In this document: piece by piece, positions 45,154 to 52,838 of the stretch
Layout: every line of letters begins with the position of its first letter
How positions within the stretch are numbered: the stretch's first letter is position 1
Assembly: GCA_963765285.1 (NCBI GenBank)
Contig: CAVXVR010000008.1
Location: forward strand, 351,147-415,146
DNA length: 64,000 nucleotides
From: CAVWZH01 sp963765285
GTDB taxonomy: Bacteria; Acidobacteriota; Terriglobia; Terriglobales; Acidobacteriaceae
Direction: 5' to 3'
The notes under the pieces: model-generated
Told to the model about the DNA's origin: nothing
The model's database searches: none
The model's input: the letters and a program-made list of their open reading frames with translations, nothing else
Translations under genes and position numbers: made by a program

Positions 45154-46014
45154 ATGATGAATACAGTGTCCCCCACTCCCTCCCAACACGAAGCCTTCCT
45201 CTCCACCATGGCGGAGATCGCGCGCGAAGCCGGCGCTCTGCTGATGGAATATTTCACTCAGCATGTCCGCGTGGAATATAAAGGCGAAGCCGATCTGGTC
45301 ACTGTGGCAGACCGGAAGTCGGAAGCGCTGATCCGGGAGCGCATCGCCAGGCTTTGGCCTTCGCACAGCGTTCTCGGCGAAGAGCAGGGGCTGGTAGACA
45401 CCGGCAGCGACTATCGCTGGTACGTCGATCCGCTCGACGGCACCACCAACTTCGCCCACGGCTATCCCGTGTTCTGCGTCTCCATGGCGCTGGAGTACAA
45501 GGGCCGCCGGATCGCGGGCGTGGTTTTTGATCCCACACGCAACGAATTATTTTCTGCCGGGCAGGGAAGCGGAGCGACCTTGAACGGCCAGCCCATCCGT
45601 GTGTCCCGCGTGGCGAACCTCGCCGAGTCGCTGCTGGCGACCGGCTTTCCCAGCCACAAGCGCCACAAGAATCCCAACATTCTTTTTTATCACCAGATCA
45701 CACTGCGAACTCACGGCGTGCGGCGCGCCGGCTCGGCCGCGCTCGACTTGTGTAATGTAGCCAGTGGCCGCTTCGACGGTTTCTGGGAATTCAATCTCAA
45801 TCCCTGGGATACGGCCGCCGGGGTGCTGATTGTGGGAGAGGCCGGCGGTAAAGTGACTGATTTCCGGGGCGACCCGTTCCAGATTGCCAGCCATCAGACG
45901 CTGGCCAGCAACGGTTTGCTCCACTCCGCACTGGTGGAGGAGTTCGGTAAAATATTTTCCGGACGCGGATTGGAGCCGCTGCCTGACGCCGCAGAGTATC
46001 GAGGTACGTTATGA
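45154..46014 (+). CDS. Inositol monophosphatase family protein
   Basis: 286 residues. The Mg-dependent phosphatase signatures are complete: the glutamate loop LGEEQGL, WYVDPLDGTTNFAHGYPVFC (DPLDGTTN with the metal aspartates), and the C-terminal NPWDTAAGVLIVGEAGG. Members hydrolyse inositol-1-phosphate or related sugar phosphates; SuhB-type members also bind RNA polymerase. An ATGATG start leaves one codon of doubt. The stop overlaps the DUF1684 gene by 4 nt (ATGA), indicating coupling. Confidence 0.92.
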   Translation: MMNTVSPTPSQHEAFLSTMAEIAREAGALLMEYFTQHVRVEYKGEADLVTVADRKSEALIRERIARLWPSHSVLGEEQGLVDTGSDYRWYVDPLDGTTNFAHGYPVFCVSMALEYKGRRIAGVVFDPTRNELFSAGQGSGATLNGQPIRVSRVANLAESLLATGFPSHKRHKNPNILFYHQITLRTHGVRRAGSAALDLCNVASGRFDGFWEFNLNPWDTAAGVLIVGEAGGKVTDFRGDPFQIASHQTLASNGLLHSALVEEFGKIFSGRGLEPLPDAAEYRGTL

Positions 46015-46919
46015 AGGCGAACTGGCGAATTGCATTCCGGCTGCTCTGCATTGTTCTGTCGACTCTTCCCGTTTACGCCGCCGACCAGGCCGCTCCAGAC
46101 GCGGCCTACCAGCAATCGTTCGACAAGTGGAAGGCTGAACTGACGGATGACCGGAAGCAGAACTGGGTATCTCTCGCCGGACTGTTCTGGCTCAAGCCGG
46201 GAGAGAACAAGTTTGGCACCGACGCAAAAAACGACATCGTCTTTCCCAAAGGCCCGGCCTATGCCGGGTCGTTTTTCCTTACGGGCAAAGATGTCACTGT
46301 GAAGCTCGCGCCCGGTGTGCATGTAACCGTCGCGGGAAAACCGCTGGCCGTTTCAAAACTCGAACCGGATACTTCCGGGCATCCCACCGTGCTGGATATG
46401 GGCAGCCTGCGCTTTCTCGTCATTGTGCGCGGGGAACGCGTGGGCATTCGGCTGAAAGATACCGAGAGCGATGCTGCACGTAATTTTCGCGGGCTGACTT
46501 TTTTTCCGCTCGACATGAACTATCGCGTGACGGCAAAGTTTGAGCCGTCAGTCGGAAAGAAGACGGTGGATGTGCCCTCGGTCTTGGGAGATATCAATGC
46601 CACGCCGGTGGCAGGGACTGTGGTCTTCCAGCTCAACGGCCAGGAATTGAGACTAACGGATCTGGGAGGCGATCCCGCCCAGGGCCTGTTCTTCGTTTTC
46701 AGCGATCCTACCAGCAAGACCGACACCTATCCGGGTGGCCGCTTCCTGGACACCGAGCCGGTGGTGAATGGAACGGTGGTGCTCGATTTCAACCGCGCCC
46801 ACAGCCCGCCCTGCGCGCTGACCCCCTACGCCACTTGCCCGCTGGCGCCGAAAGAAAACCACCTTCAAGTGGCCATTCCTGTGGGGGAGAAGTACGACCA
46901 CGCGCACGGGCATCAGTAA
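46011..46919 (+). CDS. Exported DUF1684 protein
   Basis: 302 residues. A signal peptide (IAFRLLCIVLSTLPVYAAD) is followed by the DUF1684 core. It begins WVSLAGLFWLKPGENKFGTD and has RGLTFFPLDMNYRVTAKFEP. It ends in the conserved DFNRAHSPPCALTPYATCPL and PKENHLQVAIPVGEKY, where two cysteines and the Asn/Arg/His cluster form the likely active or binding site. The function of the family is unknown. It is translationally coupled to the inositol-phosphatase gene. Confidence 0.88.
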   Translation: MKANWRIAFRLLCIVLSTLPVYAADQAAPDAAYQQSFDKWKAELTDDRKQNWVSLAGLFWLKPGENKFGTDAKNDIVFPKGPAYAGSFFLTGKDVTVKLAPGVHVTVAGKPLAVSKLEPDTSGHPTVLDMGSLRFLVIVRGERVGIRLKDTESDAARNFRGLTFFPLDMNYRVTAKFEPSVGKKTVDVPSVLGDINATPVAGTVVFQLNGQELRLTDLGGDPAQGLFFVFSDPTSKTDTYPGGRFLDTEPVVNGTVVLDFNRAHSPPCALTPYATCPLAPKENHLQVAIPVGEKYDHAHGHQ

Positions 46920-47354
46920 ACTACGTATGCCGTAAGTTGCTGAGGGTCCGCATTCTGGGCAGAGTGTCTGGCTGGTTGCGGTTGTTGTATAGCTACAAGA
47001 TATATAGAAATGCGATTTAAGAGAGCCGAGAGCCGGGATGACCTCCAGGTCGTCCGACCCTTTATCCGCGCCTCCTGGGTGCCTTAGAACGCAAACACGG
47101 GGCATCGAGGGAATCGGGTTGGACAAGGTTCTGAGCTTGCTATGTCAAGCTTCGTGCTCGTCTTCCATATCTCCAAGCAAACATTGTGGTTGCGATCTTC
47201 AGCCAGATTCTTGAATTACAAAGGACGCCCCTCGACTTCGCTCGGGGCAGGCTCCGGTGCAAGAAGGAATACCCGGCGCGATTGAGGTTCCTTCGTGTTC
47301 CTTGGTGTCCTTCGTGGTAATCGCCTTTGCGGTGAACCGTCCGTAAGCGGGGTT
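46920..47354. other. Intergenic region with repeat remnants
   Basis: No gene is supported. 47286-47324 contains the tandem-like CCTTCGTG-TTCCTTGGTG-TCCTTCGTGG motif also found as an inverted pair at 59082-59164. A CTCGACTTCGCTCGGGGCAGG remnant lies at about 47230. Confidence 0.5.
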
Positions 47355-47360
47355 TACAAT
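47355..47360 (+). promoter_or_regulatory. Start-proximal -10 box (TACAAT) of the aconitase-family gene
   Basis: TACAAT followed by 8 nt and the GTG at 47369. Confidence 0.5.
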
Positions 47361-47368
47361 AAGGTATT

Positions 47369-49441
47369 GTGATTGACTCATTGCTCGAACGGAAAATCGA
47401 AAAGCGGCCGCAGACAAGTTCGTCTGCAGGGCCGCATTCTTTTTCTAACCGAAGATCCGGAACTCATCAAACGCCAGCTTGCCGGCGAAGACCTGCCCTG
47501 GGATACGAAGAACCCGGCCGCGAATCCCAAGCTGCGCGACGATATTTCAACCGACGAAATCACGCCCGCGCACTACTGTTTTTATTTTGATGAGACGCTG
47601 GGCGAGATCCCGTATCTCGGATTGAAATGTGGCAACGTCACGCCGATCGGCCGCGGAGACGTGAAGCGCGGCGGTTTTGTATGCTCGGTGAGCGGCAAGC
47701 GGCGGGGCAAGGGATCGAGCCGCGAGCAGTCTCCTTATGCCGAGATGTGTGCCGGTATCAAACTGGTAGTCGCGGAGAACATCGAGCGCATTTATAAGCA
47801 GAACTGCCAGAATCTGGGCTTGCTGACGGCGACTGACTTTTGGGTCATCGACAAGATTCGCTCGGGCGAAGAGATTCCGCTGAGCGAATTCACCGCTGGA
47901 GAAGATGACATCACGCGGCAGGTGATCGAATACGGCGGACTGTTTCCGTTCAACGTGGCGCGCTTGCAGAAGAAAGTGTTCTTGCCGCCCGTGCATCGCG
48001 CCGGCGAGCCTGCCCTGGGCGAAGTCGAAGGGTCGCCCGCGACCACACGACCCATGACTCTGGCGGAGAAAATCTTTGCCCGCCACATGCTGAACGAAAA
48101 AGACGGAATGGGTGTTCCCTACGTCCAACCCGGTGACACTGGTTTCGCCCACACCGACCTGCGCTTCAGCCACGAATACGTCACCCCGATGGCGGCCATT
48201 TTCTTCGAGCACTATGTGGGCAAAGAGGCGGAAGTCAACGATCCCGCAAGCATTCTGTTTTTCCGCGATCACCTGACGTTTCTCGATGAAGTCATTTCCG
48301 AAGAAAAGAAAAAGCTCGGCCTGCTTGATCTGGCCGTCCATCTCAAACTCAAGCAGCAGGATTTCGCCGCCAAGCAGGGCATCAAGCTGCACGGCGAACT
48401 GAAGGACCGCAAGGGCTCGGAAGGCATTTGCCATTCCATTGTGCTCGAGAGCTACGCGCTGCCCGGGCAGTTGAACGTGGGCTCCGATTCGCACACGCCT
48501 CATGTGGGCGCGATCGGCTGCGTGGCGTTCGGCATTGGCACGACAGATGTTTTTAATTCCTGGATCACGAAAGATGTGCGGGTGCGCGTGCCTGAGTCGG
48601 TCAAGATTGTGATTCGCGGCAAGAAGCACGCGAATGTCACGGCAAAAGACTTGATATCTAAAAATTCTGAGCCTCGATTATGTGCGCCACGGCAAGGCCC
48701 TGGCCAAAGTGATGGAGTACGCGGGCGAGGCCATCGAAGAACTTGAGCGTGGACGAGCGCGCCACCATGACCAACATGGCGGCCGAGATCGGCGGATTTA
48801 CTGGAATTGTTGCGCCGGATGAAAAGGTAGTCGAGTTTCTGATGGAACGGCGCGGCATGGATCGCAAGAAAGCCGAAAAGCTGATCGAAGGCTTATACAG
48901 CGACCGCGACGCAAAGTATGCCGAGGTGATTGAACTCGATGCTGCCGAAATTACTCCCATGGTGGCAACGCCCGGCGATCCGGGGAACGGCAAGTACATT
49001 CGTGAGCTGCACACGCCTGTGCCTGTGGAAATTGCGTACGGCGGCACCTGCACCGCAGGCAAGAATGAAGACATGGACATGTACGCGCTCGTGCTTGCCG
49101 ATGCGTTGAAGCAAGGCAAGCGCGTGGCCGATTCGGTGAAGTTTTACATTCAGTTCGGCTCGCAGGAGACGCGCGAATACTGCATCCGCCAGGGCTATCT
49201 CGACATTTTTCAGAAAGCGGGAGCGATTGTGATCGAGCCGAGTTGCGGGGCGTGCATCAACGCCGGGCCAGGCGTTTCGACACGGCCCGACCAGATCGTG
49301 ATCAGCGCGCAGAACCGCAACTTCCCCGGCCGCAGCGGCCCGGGACAGATGTATCTGGCATCGCCGCTGACAGTCGCGGCGAGCGCGGTGGCGGGGTACA
49401 TCGTGGAGTATGAACCGAGCAAGGAGTTGGTGGGAGCTTAG
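47369..49441 (+). pseudogene. Aconitase-family hydratase, swivel domain first (frameshifted)
   Basis: Restored length is about 690 residues. The N-terminus is the LeuD-like swivel domain (ISTDEITPAHYCFYF, GRGDVKRGGFVCSV, GKGSSREQSPYAE) and the rest is the LeuC-like catalytic part (GVPYVQPGDTGFAHTDLRFS, GSDSHTPHVGAIGCVAFGIG, GGTCTAGKNEDMDMY, EPSCGACINAGPG, with three Cys for the 4Fe-4S cluster). Three single-base insertions break it, near 47410, 48662 and 48750. The first means the true start is GTG 47369 (MIDSLLERKIEKR) rather than the TTG at 47373. It is an aconitate-type or isopropylmalate-type hydratase; which one cannot be settled here. Confidence 0.85.
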
Positions 49442-49506
49442 GCGTCCGGGGCCGATATAAGGAGATTTTCGCCTGTGAGGTTCTATGTACCAGGGGGCGA
49501 ACGACA

Positions 49507-49669
49507 ATGACGAAATCGGTTAAAAAGCCGGGCAGCAAACAAGATCAGCTATGGTAAATGTGAATGCGCAAACTGCGAGATTGGCGCTCACGAGCGCCGT
49601 AATTCCCCAAAATGCCACATGCCAAAGTGGCAAGACGTAAAGAAGAAACCACCCAAGCGCGGCGGCTAG
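49507..49669 (+). pseudogene. Small Cys-rich zinc-ribbon-like protein (one frameshift)
   Basis: From ATG 49507 the frame reads MTKSVKKPGSKQD and then stops. Removing one C near 49542 continues into SYGKCECANCEIGAHE and PKCHMPKW, ending in a Lys/Pro-rich tail at TAG 49667. The restored 53-residue protein has a CxCxxC cluster plus a fourth Cys and a His, a plausible single zinc site, and a basic character that would suit nucleic-acid binding. The family is not recognised. It is convergent with, and touches, the 69-aa gene on the other strand. Confidence 0.45.
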
Positions 49670-49875
49670 CGTAAGCTCTTCTGGGCAAATTGGCGGAACT
49701 GAGATTCGAACTCCTCAGGAGAATAAATCCCCTTCTGCACCAGCAAGGTGTTCATCGCGTAGACGGTTGCGCGAAAGCGCTCTTCGCGCGATAGTTTCTC
49801 CATGGCCTCTTCGAAGGAGATCAGTTCTTTGCCGGGTGTGGGTTGCGCGGATTGCTCAACAGGCGTCGTTGCCAT
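49666..49875 (-). CDS. Small helical protein, unknown function (69 aa)
   Basis: MATTPVEQSAQPTPGKELIS opens a flexible head; SFEEAMEKLSREERFRATVYAM and TLLVQKGIYSPEEFESQFRQFAQ follow as two probable amphipathic helices. No Cys, no membrane segment and no recognised family. The coding frame is clean and well bounded, but the support is composition and structure only. Confidence 0.5.
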   Translation of the reverse strand: MATTPVEQSAQPTPGKELISFEEAMEKLSREERFRATVYAMNTLLVQKGIYSPEEFESQFRQFAQKSLR

Positions 49876-50031
49876 GGCTAACCTCGGCGATACTATGCTT
49901 TTCCTGTCCGGATTGTACGCTCTGCCTCTGCTCGTCCAAGACCCCCTTAGTCCCTGATAACCGGCAGGGTCATCGTTACGTCCAAGCTGTTAGGTGCATT
50001 AACTTTCGTCAGGCAGTCAGGGAGGGCAGCC

Positions 50032-50901
50032 ATGAAGCGCAGAGAATTCATCGTCCGCAGCGCGGTCGGTCTGGGAGCGGCCTGGCTTGGCTCAAAGACG
50101 TTTCTGGCTCACGGTTTCGCCACTACGCCGCTGCCCCGCAAATTCAGCGGGTCTGACACTGTGACTCTGGGGAATACCGGCATTCAAACCAGCCGGCTGG
50201 CGATGGGCACGGGCACGGTTGGCTCGGGACATCATTCGCATCAGAGCGATCTTGGCGTCAAGCCGCTTTCTGATCTGCTGCTTAATGGCTATGACAACGG
50301 TTTGCGTTTCTTTGACTCGGCCGACTCCTATGGAAGTCATCCTCATGTGGGTGAAGCGCTTAAGCATGTGCCGCGCGATAAAGCTACGGTGCTGACCAAG
50401 ACCTGGGCGCGTGATCCGGCTGCGGCCCGCACCGATCTTGACCGCTTCCGGCGGGAGCTGGGGACGGATTACCTCGATATCTGCCTGATGCACTGCCTGA
50501 CCGAGGCGGACTGGACGGAGCGCTACCGCGGCGTAATGGATGTGCTCGAAGAGGCGAAGCAGAAAGGAATTATCCGGGCGCACGGATGCTCCTGCCACTC
50601 GATTGAGGCGCTGCGCGCGGCGGCGAAGTCGCCCTGGGTGGAAGTTGATCTGGCCAGAATCAATCCCATTGGTTCGCACATGGATGCCGATCCCGATACG
50701 GTGGTGGGCGTGCTGCGCGAGATGAAGGCCGCGGGCAAGGCGGTGATTGGGATGAAAATTCTCGGGCAGGGCGATCTGCGCACGCGGCAGGATGAAGCGA
50801 TCAAATATGCTTTGTCACTCGGGGTGCTGGACGCGTTCACCATCGGTGCAGAAAGCAAAGCCGAGCAGGAAGATTTGATGCGGCGGATTGCGGGGGCGTA
50901 G
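50032..50901 (+). CDS. Aldo/keto reductase with Tat-type signal
   Basis: 289 residues. The N-terminus MKRREFIVRSAVGLGAAWLG fits a twin-arginine signal (RREF). The AKR core follows: VTLGNTGIQTSRLAMGTGTV, the FFDSADSYGSHPHVGEALKH tetrad region with D and Y, the TKTWARD lysine, the DICLMHCLTE histidine, and a C-terminal MKILGQGDLRT. The barrel is slightly shorter than classical AKRs. It probably reduces a carbonyl with NADPH, but export through Tat would require it to be loaded with cofactor inside first. GGAGG lies 9 nt before the ATG. Confidence 0.88.
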   Translation: MKRREFIVRSAVGLGAAWLGSKTFLAHGFATTPLPRKFSGSDTVTLGNTGIQTSRLAMGTGTVGSGHHSHQSDLGVKPLSDLLLNGYDNGLRFFDSADSYGSHPHVGEALKHVPRDKATVLTKTWARDPAAARTDLDRFRRELGTDYLDICLMHCLTEADWTERYRGVMDVLEEAKQKGIIRAHGCSCHSIEALRAAAKSPWVEVDLARINPIGSHMDADPDTVVGVLREMKAAGKAVIGMKILGQGDLRTRQDEAIKYALSLGVLDAFTIGAESKAEQEDLMRRIAGA

Positions 50902-50946
50902 GCCTTGGCCATTCGCGAGTCGGCTGACGAGAGGCCGTTCGTGTCA

Positions 50947-51169
50947 GGGCATCGGCTTCAGCCGTGCCGTTGGACTGTTCCTCGGAATCGAGCTTCGAGG
51001 TAGCTGCGCCGAATCGGCGCGAGATCAATTGTCGCATCGCTGCGGCACCACTGAAGTCGTGCCCTGCTACGAAGCCCTTCCGGGGACCAGTTGGGATCAG
51101 GGGGAAAACCCAAATTCCTCGCTTGTTCTCGCCGCGCTATGCGCGGCTGCGAACGGCTCGGAATGACAA
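50947..51169. repeat. Intergenic repeat block between reductase and amidohydrolase genes
   Basis: Two elements. 50947-51064 has GGGCATCGGCTTCAGCCGTG facing CACCACTGAAGTCGTGCCC as an imperfect inverted repeat. 51107-51169 is a single arm that, reversed, starts GTCATTCCGAGC, has a GCCGCGC-ATA-GCGCGGC stem and ends GAGGAATTTGGG. No gene is supported in the rest of 50902-51299. Confidence 0.55.
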
Positions 51170-51299
51170 TATATCGGCCTGGGTGGCACGCTTGAAAACC
51201 TGCTCTGAGCGAAGTCAAGGGTCCCCGTGCCCTTGCGAAAGCGGGGCGGGACTTGCCGAATCCTACTTCGAGTTCCCAGACAATTTGATTGTTACGCTT

Positions 51300-51305
51300 T
51301 AGAAT
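51300..51305 (+). promoter_or_regulatory. Start-proximal -10 box (TAGAAT) of the amidohydrolase gene
   Basis: TAGAAT followed by 8 nt and the ATG at 51314. It supports this start over the earlier in-frame codons. Confidence 0.5.
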
Positions 51306-51313
51306 GCAGGCCT

Positions 51314-52519
51314 ATGAAATCGGCAAAGTCAATTTTGCTGCTGGGCCTTCTCGTGCTGCCGACCTTCGCCCAGGAAAAGCCAGTCACCATTCACGCCGGA
51401 TCAGTGCTGGACGGCAAAGGCGGCGTCTCGCAAGACCTGGAGATTGTGGTGCAGAGCGGCAGGATTGTTTCTGTGCAGCCGGCAAAGTCCGTGCCGGGCA
51501 CTTCTACCTACGACCTGCGCGATTTCACAGTCTTGCCGGGATGGATCGACGTGCATGTCCACATCACCTGGCATTTTGGGCCGAATGGGCGACTGGAGGA
51601 CAAAGCGGAAACTCCAGCCGAGGCCGTGCTCGCGGAAGCGGGCAACGCCTGGGCGACACTGATGGCGGGGTTCACGACGATACAGAGTCTGGGTGCGCCC
51701 GAAGATAAAGACCTGCGATCTGCGATTGCGCGCGGCGAGATTCCTGGCCCGACGATTCTCACGGCGTTGAACCCGATCGAGGATTCTGCGCTCTCGCCCG
51801 ACCAGATTCGCGATGCGGTCAAGAAACTCAAAGCCGACGGCGCTGATGTCGTCAAGATTTTTGCTTCCAAAAGCATTCGCGAGGGCGGCGGGCAGACTCT
51901 GAGCGACGAGCAACTGCGCGCGGCTTGTGGCGAGGCCAAGGCGCAAGGCTTGCGCAGCGTGGTCCACGCATATCGCACGGCGATTCGGGCGGCGAGTCTG
52001 GCCGGATGCACGGAAGTCGAGCACGGCACATACGGCACCGCAGACGATTTGCGCATCCTCGCGCAACACGGCACGTTCTTTGATCCGCAGGTGGGGCTGG
52101 TGATCCACAACTATCTGGATAACAAGGCGCACTTTCTGGGAATTGGCAATTACACCGACGAAGGCTTTGCCAAAATGCAGGAGGTGTTGCCCCTGAATCA
52201 GCAGATGTTCAAGCAGGCGCTGGCCACCAACGGCTTGAAGATTGTGTTCGGCACTGACGCGGTGGCTGGCGCGCACGGGCGCAACGCCGAAGAGTTCATC
52301 TACCGGGTAGAAGATGGTGAGGACGCGCTCGATGCTATGGTCTCAGCGAATTCGCGGGCCGCGGAGTCGCTTGGCCTGCAAGGTGAAATCGGCTCGATTG
52401 CGCCGGGCCTGCAGGCCGATATCATTGCGCTGGATGGCGATCCGCTCAAAGACATCACGGCCGTACGGCGCGTGGTGTTCGTGATGAAAGGCGGGAGAGT
52501 TTACAAGAATGTCAGGTAG
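51314..52519 (+). CDS. Exported amidohydrolase-family protein
   Basis: About 401 residues from ATG 51314. A signal peptide (KSAKSILLLGLLVLPTFAQ) is followed by an amidohydrolase: a small beta domain (HAGSVLDGKGGVSQDLEIVV), the metal site HVHITWH after LPGWID, the bridging-lysine region DVVKIFASK, then VVHAYRT and EVEHGTYG histidines and the FGTDAVAG aspartate. The C-terminal IAPGLQADIIALDGDPLKDI closes the beta domain. The subfamily is imidazolonepropionase/prolidase-like; the periplasmic location suggests peptide or amide hydrolysis, substrate unknown. Confidence 0.9.
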   Translation: MKSAKSILLLGLLVLPTFAQEKPVTIHAGSVLDGKGGVSQDLEIVVQSGRIVSVQPAKSVPGTSTYDLRDFTVLPGWIDVHVHITWHFGPNGRLEDKAETPAEAVLAEAGNAWATLMAGFTTIQSLGAPEDKDLRSAIARGEIPGPTILTALNPIEDSALSPDQIRDAVKKLKADGADVVKIFASKSIREGGGQTLSDEQLRAACGEAKAQGLRSVVHAYRTAIRAASLAGCTEVEHGTYGTADDLRILAQHGTFFDPQVGLVIHNYLDNKAHFLGIGNYTDEGFAKMQEVLPLNQQMFKQALATNGLKIVFGTDAVAGAHGRNAEEFIYRVEDGEDALDAMVSANSRAAESLGLQGEIGSIAPGLQADIIALDGDPLKDITAVRRVVFVMKGGRVYKNVR

Positions 52520-52544
52520 AAAGTGATTCGGCCCCAGCCAAAAT

Positions 52545-52761
52545 GTCATCCTGAGCGGAGTTGCCGTGCGCGAAGCGAACGGCAACGCAGTCGAAGGACC
52601 TCTTGCCTGCGATTCCCAGGACGGCCTGTCAGGGAATTCTCACGCCACTTGGCCGCATGGGGAGAATTCCTTTCGGTGTTCATCTTAGCTTAGGCGTGCA
52701 TGGGGTCCTTCGACTCCGTATCTGCTGCGCTTCGCGCAACAGATACTGCACTCAGGATGAC
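52545..52761. repeat. Inverted pair of variable-stem hairpin repeats, copy B
   Basis: Left arm 52545-52602 and right arm 52702-52761 share GTCATCCTGAG and TCGAAGGACC flanks with copies A and C. Stems: GTTGCCGT/ACGGCAAC on the left and GTATCTG/CAGATAC on the right, both around a CGC-GAA-GCG core. The spacer of about 100 nt has no gene. It fills most of the 319-nt gap before the TPR kinase. Confidence 0.8.
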
Positions 52762-52823
52762 AAGGTAGGGAAGAAATCCGAAACCGTCGCCCCCGCCGCG
52801 TTGACTTACCCCACGCATATCCC

Positions 52824-52829
52824 TAAGAT
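52824..52829 (+). promoter_or_regulatory. Start-proximal -10 box (TAAGAT) of the TPR kinase gene
   Basis: TAAGAT followed by 9 nt and the ATG at 52839; a looser match than the TANAAT copies. Confidence 0.4.
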
Positions 52830-52838
52830 TTCAGCCTG

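Noticed and set aside
47199..47417. 72-codon minus-strand frame containing TTKDTKEHEG
   Set aside because: That peptide is the translation of an interspersed intergenic repeat, seen again as an inverted pair at 59082-59164.
47547..48629. 360-codon minus-strand frame inside the aconitase-family gene
   Set aside because: Antisense of conserved aconitase motifs; no domain of its own.
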